6,180 bases of DNA from an uncultured Fidelibacterota bacterium (GTDB lineage: Bacteria > Fidelibacterota > Marinisomatia > SCGC-AAA003-L08 > D37C17): the NCBI GenBank assembly GCA_913049525.1, contig CAJWYZ010000088.1:1-6180 (forward strand). The letters run 5' to 3'. Positions within the stretch are counted from its first letter, which is position 1. Each line of letters opens with the position of its first letter. The notes under the pieces are model-generated. The model did not search any database and had not been told where the DNA came from. It worked only from the letters and a program-made list of their open reading frames with translations. This document shows, in pieces, positions 1 through 5,669 of the stretch. A program made the position numbers and the translations under genes.

Positions 1-1345
1 AAAAGACGGAATTACCAAAGTAAAGCTGGGCATCTTTGATGTGGATGGCATTATGCGGGGAAAATACATCAATATGAAAAAGTTTACTTCTGCATTGGAA
101 AATGGTTTTGGATTCTGCGATGTGGTTTTCGGTTGGGATGTGGTGGATGAACTTTACGATAAACCCACTGTTACCGGATGGCATACCGGCTATCCAGATG
201 CCCCTGCGGTCATTGATGTCAATTCTTATCGTAAAATCCCCTTTGAACCTGATACTGCCCTGTTTATTGCGGACTTTCAATATTCTGACGGCAGCCCCTA
301 CCCTGCCTGCCCAAGACAATTATGTAAACAGATATTGCAGAAAGCTGATGACATGGGATTTTCTGTGAAATCGGCATTTGAGTATGAATTCTTCATGTTT
401 AAAGAGACCCCTCATTCAGTGAGAGATAAAAAATATGAAAACATGCTTCCGTTCACACCGGGAATGTTCGGCTATAGTATAATCAGAAACTCAACTTATA
501 GTGAAATCTACCATGATTTTATTGACACCTGTCAAGATATGGATATGGAGCTGGAAGGCATTCATACTGAAACAGGTCCCGGTGTTCTAGAAGCCTGCAT
601 TTCTGTTGACAGCGGATTGGCATCTCCTGACAAGGCAGCTCTCTTTAAAACATTTTCCAAAGTGCTGGCACAGCGCTGGGAACTCATGGCCACCTTCATG
701 GCTAAGTGGTCACCTGACTTTCCCGGCCAGAGCGGACATTTACATCAATCCTTATGGAATAAAGATGGCAGTTCTGCTTTTTATGATGATAGTAAACCTC
801 ACAATATGAGTGATATCTTCAGCCATTATTTAGCAGGGCAACTCTGTTTACTTCCTGAAGTGTTACCCATGATTGCCCCCACTATAAATTCTTATACCCG
901 TATGATTAAGGGCTTCTGGGCCCCTACCCATTCTAATTGGGGAATAGATAATCGTACGTGTGCCATCCGGGTCATACCCGGCAGTGAAAAGAGTCACCGC
1001 CTGGAATACCGCATTGCTGCCGCTGACGGAAACCCCTACCTGGCCCTAGCAGCATCTGTAGCATGCGGCCTCTATGGCATTGAAAATAGGCTGGAGCTTC
1101 CACCTATGGTACAAGGCAATGCCTATGACCTGAAAACATCTCTCACCAACCTGGAACTTCCAAATACTTTGGAAAAATCTACAGCAGCATTTAAGAACAG
1201 CCCGGTCACCGGAGAATTATTTGGGAAAGCCTGGGTAGATCATTTCACCGTTACCCGTGAATGGGAAGCTAAATGTTATAATGAGCAGAAAAAAGGAGAT
1301 CCCGACTGGCACTGGATGCGGGACCGGTATTTTGAAATTATCTAA
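1..1345 (+). CDS. Glutamine synthetase family ligase, probable gamma-glutamyl-amide (PuuA/IpuC/GlnT-like) synthetase; 5' partial
   Basis: Likely an ATP-dependent cytoplasmic ligase joining the gamma-carboxyl of glutamate to an amine. The frame is open to the left edge (first whole codon at nt 2), and the first visible residues, with a DVDGIMRGKY motif, match the N-terminal beta-grasp domain, so the true start lies upstream; the GTG at 41 is internal. 447 residues are visible, close to full family length. Catalytic-domain motifs in order (fragment numbering): metal-binding EYEFF near 127, ETGPGVLEA near 190, the SGHLHQS histidine motif near 244, NSYTR near 296, NWGIDNRT near 312, and RLEYR near 333. 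The usual GPGQ glutamine is valine here. NWGIDNRT and the absence of a NLYxLP adenylylation loop point away from housekeeping GlnA and toward polyamine, alkylamine or amino-alcohol ligases. The alcohol dehydrogenase starts 6 nt downstream. Family is certain; substrate is inference. Confidence 0.93.
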   Translation, partial: KDGITKVKLGIFDVDGIMRGKYINMKKFTSALENGFGFCDVVFGWDVVDELYDKPTVTGWHTGYPDAPAVIDVNSYRKIPFEPDTALFIADFQYSDGSPYPACPRQLCKQILQKADDMGFSVKSAFEYEFFMFKETPHSVRDKKYENMLPFTPGMFGYSIIRNSTYSEIYHDFIDTCQDMDMELEGIHTETGPGVLEACISVDSGLASPDKAALFKTFSKVLAQRWELMATFMAKWSPDFPGQSGHLHQSLWNKDGSSAFYDDSKPHNMSDIFSHYLAGQLCLLPEVLPMIAPTINSYTRMIKGFWAPTHSNWGIDNRTCAIRVIPGSEKSHRLEYRIAAADGNPYLALAASVACGLYGIENRLELPPMVQGNAYDLKTSLTNLELPNTLEKSTAAFKNSPVTGELFGKAWVDHFTVTREWEAKCYNEQKKGDPDWHWMRDRYFEII

Positions 1346-1351
1346 GTCAAT

Positions 1352-2515
1352 ATGATTCAATACCATTTCCCCACTGTGTTATTTTTTGGTGTAGATTCCC
1401 TTAATGACCTGACTCCAGCCATTCAAAAAAAAGGATTGAAAAGCCTCCTCATGGTAACGGATCCCGGACTGGTACATATTGGATTGGCCAATTCAGTAAA
1501 AAGTACTCTCACTTCTTCCAGGCTGAATATTGATATATTTGATGACGTGCATCCCAATCCACTAGAGGAAGATGTTACACTTGGAGTAAAGGCCTATCAA
1601 TCAGGTGATTATGACGGCATTATTGCCCTTGGCGGCGGCTCTGCCATGGATGTGGCAAAGACCATCCGGTTTATGGCAGTGCATAAGCCACCACTAGCCC
1701 AATATGACGATGCAGTAGGGGGTGATGCAAAAATTGTAAATTCCATGCCTCCTCTCTTTGCTATCCCCACCACAGCAGGTACTGGAAGTGAAGTAGGTCG
1801 ATCATCAGTTATCACTATAAAAGAGACTGGCAAAAAAACTATTTTCTTTCATCCTGGTCTCATGCCGGATATTGCTGTACTTGACCCAAAGCTTACGGTG
1901 AACCTTCCACCGCATATTACTGCTGCAACGGGCGTAGATGCCTTCACCCACTGCATGGAAGCCTACCTGGTGGACAGCTTTCACCCCATGGCTGACGCAA
2001 TCGCAATTGAGGGAATGAAAATGGTTGTAGAGAACCTGCCTAAAGTCATGGAAAACCCAAATAATCTGGATGCCCGTGGCCAGATGCTTCTCTCTGCTAC
2101 TATGGGTGCAACTGCTTTTCAGAAGGGGCTAGGGATGATTCACTCAATGGCACACCCACTATCTGCTAAATTCAATATTCATCATGGTTTGGCTAATGCC
2201 CTTCTCATTAAATTTTGCCTGGAGTTTACCATAGACAAAGCCATGAAAACAGAAAATAAAACACTTCAGGAAAAACTAAATGATATTGGGAATATTATAT
2301 CATGTGATACTTTAAGTGATATAGGTAATATTCCTGATATAGCAGGAACTTTTGTAAATAGCATAGGCATTGTTCTAGGCCTTGAAAAGCATGGGATCCA
2401 GGCAGATCATATTGAAAAGCTAGGGCAGTTAGCATTTGAAGACAGCTGCCATGCCACTCACCCATTTGCTGTAAATCAAGATGATTTTCATGCGGTTTAT
2501 ACCCGCGCATTATAA
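1352..2515 (+). CDS. Iron-containing (group III) alcohol dehydrogenase
   Basis: An NAD(P)H-dependent, metal-dependent cytoplasmic dehydrogenase interconverting an alcohol and its aldehyde or ketone. The 387 residues are the normal family length. The N-terminal nucleotide-binding half carries GGGSAMD at 94-100 and TTAGTGSE at 140-147. The C-terminal helical half holds the four expected metal ligands: Asp196 and His200 in GVDAFTH, His264 in GMIHSMAH, and His278 in NIHHGLANA. The C-terminal CHATHPF segment also fits the family. The ATG is 6 nt after the ligase stop with no convincing Shine-Dalgarno, so translational coupling is likely. Residues around 313-330 contain DIGNI twice. Pairing with a gamma-glutamyl ligase suggests it oxidises a gamma-glutamylated amino alcohol. 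That is inference, since family members act on many alcohols (butanol, 1,3-propanediol, lactaldehyde, methanol). Confidence 0.95.
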   Translation: MIQYHFPTVLFFGVDSLNDLTPAIQKKGLKSLLMVTDPGLVHIGLANSVKSTLTSSRLNIDIFDDVHPNPLEEDVTLGVKAYQSGDYDGIIALGGGSAMDVAKTIRFMAVHKPPLAQYDDAVGGDAKIVNSMPPLFAIPTTAGTGSEVGRSSVITIKETGKKTIFFHPGLMPDIAVLDPKLTVNLPPHITAATGVDAFTHCMEAYLVDSFHPMADAIAIEGMKMVVENLPKVMENPNNLDARGQMLLSATMGATAFQKGLGMIHSMAHPLSAKFNIHHGLANALLIKFCLEFTIDKAMKTENKTLQEKLNDIGNIISCDTLSDIGNIPDIAGTFVNSIGIVLGLEKHGIQADHIEKLGQLAFEDSCHATHPFAVNQDDFHAVYTRAL

Positions 2516-2518
2516 GGA
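2514..2518 (+). promoter_or_regulatory. Shine-Dalgarno for the MscS gene
   Basis: AAGGA lies 8 nt before the ATG at 2527 and overlaps the dehydrogenase stop codon. It is the only clear Shine-Dalgarno in front of any complete gene in the window, and it fixes the channel's start codon. Confidence 0.7.
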
Positions 2519-2526
2519 ATAAAACA

Positions 2527-3741
2527 ATGATTGAATATTTATCACCCTATCTTCCCCAAAACCCCCTATTGCACTCCCTGGCTATTTTGGGAGTCTTGGC
2601 AGTTATCAGCCTCCTGGCTTTCTATATAACGGAAAAAATTATACTCACCCTGCTCACCCGCATGTTCCGGAAAACCAGCACTGACCTAGATGATATTCTG
2701 GTAAACCGCAATGTATTTAATCGACTGGCGTATTTGGTTCCGGCCCTCATATTCTATAATTTTGCCTACGCCGCACCTCAGTTTACAGTAATTATACAAC
2801 GGGCTTCCCTGAGCCTCATGGCACTATCCGGACTTTTGGTGATAAATGCATTCCTATCTGCCTTAAGCGATATTTACGAGAAAACTAAATATTCAGAGCG
2901 GATGCATATTAAGAGCTATATACAAATCACCAAACTTATTGTTAACATACTTGGGGTGGTGGTCATAGTGGCAATATTAATTGACAAAAATGTTGCCTGG
3001 CTACTAAGCGGACTTGGGGCCATGACGGCGGTTCTCCTACTGATTTTTAAGGATACTATTCTTTCTCTTGTTGCCAGTCTGCAGATAAGCTCCAATGATC
3101 TCTTTAAAATTGGGGATTGGATTGAAGCACCTCAATTCGGTGCTGATGGTGATGTGATTGATATTGCCCTCCACGCTGTGAAAATTCAAAACTGGGATAA
3201 AACCATATCCATCATCCCCACCCATAAACTTATTGATTCAGCCTTTCGTAACTGGCGGGGCATGTCTGAAAGTGGTGGTCGACGGATTAAACGATCATTA
3301 TTTATTGACATGAACAGTATTCAGCTCTGCACTGAAGAATTATTGGAAAAATTTACCCATTTTGAACTCCTGAATGATTATATTGAGCAAAAGACCAAAG
3401 AGGTTGCAGATCATAATAAATCCAACAGCATTAATACTGCTGAACTCATTAATGGCCGCAGGCTTACCAATGTAGGAACATTCCGTGCGTATATTGAAGC
3501 TTATCTGCGAAATAACAGTAAAATTCACCCGGAAATGACATTTCTCATTCGCCAGTTAGAACCCACTGCTCGTGGACTACCCATTCAAATTTATGTGTTC
3601 ACCAATGATACAGACTGGGTTCGATATGAGGGAATTCAGGCAGATATTTTTGACCACTTGCTGGCAATCATCCCTGAATTTAGACTGAAAGTTTTCCAGA
3701 GCCCTACTGGAAAAGATTTTGGGAAACTTGGGAAGAAGTAA
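2527..3741 (+). CDS. MscS-family mechanosensitive channel, YbdG (miniconductance) type
   Basis: An inner-membrane channel that opens on membrane tension to release solutes during hypo-osmotic shock. At 404 residues it is close to E. coli YbdG in size, and its soluble domain matches the YbdG type by recognition: GDWIEAPQFGADGDV (196-210), VKIQNWDKT (218-226) and NWRGMSESGGRRIKR (242-256). About five hydrophobic segments are visible: roughly 16-45, 68-87, 92-115, 135-152, and the glycine/alanine-rich pore helix 156-176. The MscS beta domain follows, then an alpha/beta C-terminal domain with a charged stretch near 287-312 in place of compact MscS. ATG start with a good Shine-Dalgarno, 11 nt after the dehydrogenase stop, so probably co-transcribed. 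Its stop is 3 nt from the stop of the convergent DUF420 gene. No metabolic role is implied by the sequence. Confidence 0.93.
   Translation: MIEYLSPYLPQNPLLHSLAILGVLAVISLLAFYITEKIILTLLTRMFRKTSTDLDDILVNRNVFNRLAYLVPALIFYNFAYAAPQFTVIIQRASLSLMALSGLLVINAFLSALSDIYEKTKYSERMHIKSYIQITKLIVNILGVVVIVAILIDKNVAWLLSGLGAMTAVLLLIFKDTILSLVASLQISSNDLFKIGDWIEAPQFGADGDVIDIALHAVKIQNWDKTISIIPTHKLIDSAFRNWRGMSESGGRRIKRSLFIDMNSIQLCTEELLEKFTHFELLNDYIEQKTKEVADHNKSNSINTAELINGRRLTNVGTFRAYIEAYLRNNSKIHPEMTFLIRQLEPTARGLPIQIYVFTNDTDWVRYEGIQADIFDHLLAIIPEFRLKVFQSPTGKDFGKLGKK
3692..3714. terminator. Inverted repeat near the convergent gene ends, possible weak terminator
   Basis: A perfect 8-bp inverted repeat, TTTTCCAG and CTGGAAAA, with a 7-nt loop, lies inside the last codons of the MscS gene. 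On the minus strand it falls about 30 nt after the DUF420 stop, a typical terminator position, but the following U-tract is poor (ACTTTCAG). On the plus strand GATTTT follows. The stem is mostly A-T, so termination strength is doubtful. No better hairpin is visible at the convergent junction. Confidence 0.3.
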
Positions 3742-3744
3742 ATT

Positions 3745-4275
3745 TTAATACAACATTAAATAAATTGCTACCCCCGTAATGGATACGTAGAGCCAAACAG
3801 GGTAGGTAATTTTGGCAATTCTTTTATGCTTACTAGCTTGCATATTCCAGCCGCGATACAAGGTTATTAATGCCAGAGGAATAATAACCATTGCCAATAC
3901 AATATGGGTAAGTAAAATAAAATAGTAAACACTGCTAAAATCACCTACATATAATTTAGGGCCAGCTTTAAACCAGTGGTAAATCACATAAGAAACGAGA
4001 AAAAGCGCTGAAAAACCAAACGCTGTGAGCATTGTTTTCTTATGCCTCTCAATCTCTTTTCTTTTAATAAACCAAAGTGCTGCCAATAACAGAATAGTGC
4101 AGATGCTGTTTAACAGTGCATTTACATGGGGCAATATAGAAACATCCAGCATTCCTTCCATGCCATCTGGGCGGGGACCCAGAATAAGAAATGCCACTGC
4201 CAATGAAATTACAATGGAGACAATATAAATAATTCTCAACCAGAATTTATCTTGTGATATATTTTTCTCTATCAA
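3745..4275 (-). CDS. DUF420 membrane protein, CtaM-like cytochrome oxidase maturation factor
   Basis: An integral membrane protein of the DUF420 family, which includes YozB and CtaM; CtaM is required for active heme A-containing oxidase in Staphylococcus. 176 residues with about five membrane helices (roughly 14-32, 54-70, 82-101, 117-139, 154-174). Family hallmarks visible: LPHVNALLN near 48 with His50, ERHKK with His78, IYHW with His100, THIVLA with His124, and the C-terminal block with KHKRIAK (His150) and TYPVWLYVSITG. The histidines are candidate heme or metal ligands (inference). The start is TTG at 4275-4273, overlapping the ctaB TGA as TTGA. The first in-frame ATG is codon 39, inside the conserved region, so it cannot be the start. 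Overlap with ctaB implies coupled translation and a shared role in oxidase assembly. Confidence 0.88.
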   Translation of the reverse strand: MIEKNISQDKFWLRIIYIVSIVISLAVAFLILGPRPDGMEGMLDVSILPHVNALLNSICTILLLAALWFIKRKEIERHKKTMLTAFGFSALFLVSYVIYHWFKAGPKLYVGDFSSVYYFILLTHIVLAMVIIPLALITLYRGWNMQASKHKRIAKITYPVWLYVSITGVAIYLMLY

Positions 4276-5156
4276 CGGAGAATTTTTTCTATTAAGATGA
4301 TTATGAGCAGAAGGGGCAAATAAATAATAGAAGCCAGCATCAGCCTCCTGGCATTCTTTTTATTCGATTCCATAATCACTTTTAATGCTACCATAAAAAA
4401 GGCTACGCCCAGCAATGCTGCCCCAACGGCATACAGTATTCCCCCGACCTTAAGAATATACAATCCGAGGCTGGTGACAAGCAGAGCCACAGTAAAAAAT
4501 AAAATGACATAACTGGTTCGTTTTGATTCGGGATAAATAGAGGGGAGCATTTTAAACCCTCCTTTTTCATAATCAGCGGCATAAATAATAGCAATGGCAA
4601 GGAAATGGGGCATCTGCCAGCAAAACAGAATTCCAAATAGTATCCAGGCAGGTGGTGCTAAAGAGCCAGTAGCAGCCACCCAACCGCCAACTGGAGGCAA
4701 TGCGCCGGGGATGGAACCAATAATGGTATTCCATGTAGTGATTCGTTTACTTGGAGTATAAATGAGTATGTAAAGGAGAACTGTTGCTGCAGATATCCAG
4801 GCAGTTAAAGGGTTGATTAAATAATAGAGAAAAACACATCCGCAAAGTGAGAGAGAAATACCAAACACCAGAGCATTCATGGGAGAAATTTTTCCCATTA
4901 CAATAGGGCGGTTTTTCGTTCGCGCCATTTTCGCATCGTGCCTTCTTTCCATTACTTGATTTAGTACCGCCGCCCCTGCTGACGTTGCCCAAGTACCTAA
5001 AATGAGATAAAATAATATGAGCCAACTCTCAAGGCTCACCATGTGGTCACCCTGACTTCTGAGCCCTAAATAATACCCTAAATAGGCAGTAACCAGCACC
5101 AAGAGTGTGATGCGGGGTTTGGTCAGTTCAATATATGTTGAAAGCGTAGTTTTCAA
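4272..5156 (-). CDS. ctaB: Protoheme IX farnesyltransferase (heme O synthase)
   Basis: A UbiA-superfamily inner-membrane prenyltransferase that adds a farnesyl group to heme B, giving heme O for bo3-type oxidases or as precursor of heme A. The 294 residues are the usual length. Motifs: IELTKPRITLL at the first helix (9-19); the polyprenyl-diphosphate/Mg site NQVMERRHDAKM at 66-77, with Glu70 where E. coli CyoE has Asp, and Asp74; RTKNRP (79-84); YTPSKRITTWN (133-143) with GALPPVGGW (151-159); and the second acidic loop DYEKGGFKMLP (195-205). Many hydrophobic helices. An in-frame TAA at 5183-5181 and the lack of ATG before codon 39 force a non-ATG start; TTG at 5156 fits the family N-terminus. 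No Shine-Dalgarno is present: a terminator-like U-tract lies there instead. Its stop overlaps the DUF420 start by 4 nt. No ctaA (heme A synthase) is visible. Confidence 0.95.
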   Translation of the reverse strand: MKTTLSTYIELTKPRITLLVLVTAYLGYYLGLRSQGDHMVSLESWLILFYLILGTWATSAGAAVLNQVMERRHDAKMARTKNRPIVMGKISPMNALVFGISLSLCGCVFLYYLINPLTAWISAATVLLYILIYTPSKRITTWNTIIGSIPGALPPVGGWVAATGSLAPPAWILFGILFCWQMPHFLAIAIIYAADYEKGGFKMLPSIYPESKRTSYVILFFTVALLVTSLGLYILKVGGILYAVGAALLGVAFFMVALKVIMESNKKNARRLMLASIIYLPLLLIIILIEKILR

Positions 5157-5166
5157 AAGAATAAAT

Positions 5167-5200
5167 AAAAAAGGAGTAATTTATCTTCAAATCACTCCCT
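5167..5200 (-). terminator. Intrinsic-terminator-like hairpin between the cytochrome c gene and ctaB
   Basis: Read on the minus strand, GGAGTGATTT (5198-5189) pairs with AAATTACTCC (5182-5173) over 10 bp with one G-U wobble and a 6-nt loop, followed by six Ts (5172-5167) and more AT-rich sequence. It sits 46 nt after the cytochrome c stop and ends 10 nt before the ctaB TTG. Simplest reading: terminator of the upstream cytochrome transcript. It could also attenuate ctaB or form its 5' leader stem. Confidence 0.75.
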
Positions 5201-5204
5201 TAAA

Positions 5205-5233
5205 ATTATAAATGGATTCCCTTTTGAATTAAG
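5205..5233 (-). promoter_or_regulatory. Candidate promoter for ctaB-DUF420
   Basis: A perfect TATAAT (minus strand, 5210-5205) lies in the 87-nt gap before ctaB. The best -35 at suitable spacing is weak (TTAATT, 5232-5227, 16-nt spacer), and no extended -10 TG is present. A start about 7 nt downstream would place the first transcribed bases at the base of the terminator-like hairpin. In AT-rich DNA a chance TATAAT is possible, and FCB-group promoters can differ from this consensus. Confidence 0.35.
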
Positions 5234-5243
5234 GTGTATTTTC

Positions 5244-5633
5244 TTACTTCAATGTTTTAATGTAGATAATTAGATTCGCAATATCTTCATCACTTAGAAC
5301 TGGTTTATAGGAGGGCATAATTGGCGGGAACCCCTCGGCTATAAATTTTCGGGGAAAAATAATTGATTCCCTAATATACTTTTCATCAATTATTACTACA
5401 CTTCCATCCGTATGGAGAATCTCCTTCCCATAATGGTTTTTGAAAGTTGGGCCTCTATTTAGGGTTCCATCAATGGAATGACAGGCGTCGCAGGCCATAT
5501 CTTTAAACAGTTTCTGCCCCTTAAACTCCGGGGTGCCGGGTGTAAATTTTTCTTTGCTGATACTGGGATGACAAGCGATAAAAAATGTCAACAGGAGAAA
5601 ATATATAAAGGGTGTAAATATGCTAATTTTCAA
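5244..5633 (-). CDS. Monoheme class I-type cytochrome c lipoprotein, oxidase-associated
   Basis: A small exported electron-transfer protein, 129 residues. An N-terminal signal (Lys2, hydrophobic 4-20) ends in FIAC, a slightly off-consensus lipobox with Cys21 as probable lipidated residue, which would tether the mature protein to a membrane facing the periplasm. One heme site: CDACH at 48-52 (covalent Cys48 and Cys51, axial His52), with Met106 in PPIMPSYK as the likely sixth ligand. RGPTFKNHYGK, DEKYIRESI, and the C-terminal SDEDIANLIIYIKTL helix strongly recall the cytochrome c domain at the C-terminus of CoxB in caa3 oxidases. The start is TTG at 5633; only CTG or TTG codons lie between the upstream TAG at 5672-5670 and the signal peptide. 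It lies 36 nt after the hydrolase gene. Electron donation to a terminal oxidase is inferred from similarity and from the ctaB/DUF420 neighbours. Confidence 0.88.
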   Translation of the reverse strand: MKISIFTPFIYFLLLTFFIACHPSISKEKFTPGTPEFKGQKLFKDMACDACHSIDGTLNRGPTFKNHYGKEILHTDGSVVIIDEKYIRESIIFPRKFIAEGFPPIMPSYKPVLSDEDIANLIIYIKTLK

Positions 5634-5644
5634 AGACAGGGGCA

Positions 5645-5661
5645 GGGGCGCATAGTGCCCC
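5645..5661 (-). other. GC-rich hairpin just upstream of the cytochrome c start
   Basis: In the 36-nt gap between the hydrolase stop and the cytochrome TTG, minus-strand GGGGC (5661-5657) can pair with GCCCC (5649-5645) around a 7-nt loop. A second CCCC run follows a few bases later and could compete. No U-tract follows, so it is not a standard terminator. It could mask or position the initiation region. Confidence 0.3.
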
Positions 5662-5669
5662 CATTGAAG

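Noticed and set aside
41..43. GTG as start codon of the glutamine synthetase family gene
   Set aside because: The frame continues upstream to the edge, and the preceding residues (KVKLGIF) belong to the conserved N-terminal domain; the gene is truncated by the window.
1609..1833. Antisense open frame inside the alcohol dehydrogenase, with others at 2295-2510, 3037-3225 and 3340-3528
   Set aside because: They overlap strongly conserved coding sequence, have no recognisable domains or ribosome sites, and are expected by chance.
4403..4636. Open frame on the minus strand inside ctaB (77 codons), and a similar one at 4747-5025
   Set aside because: Both lie wholly within the well-supported ctaB frame and show no family motifs; they read as shadow frames.
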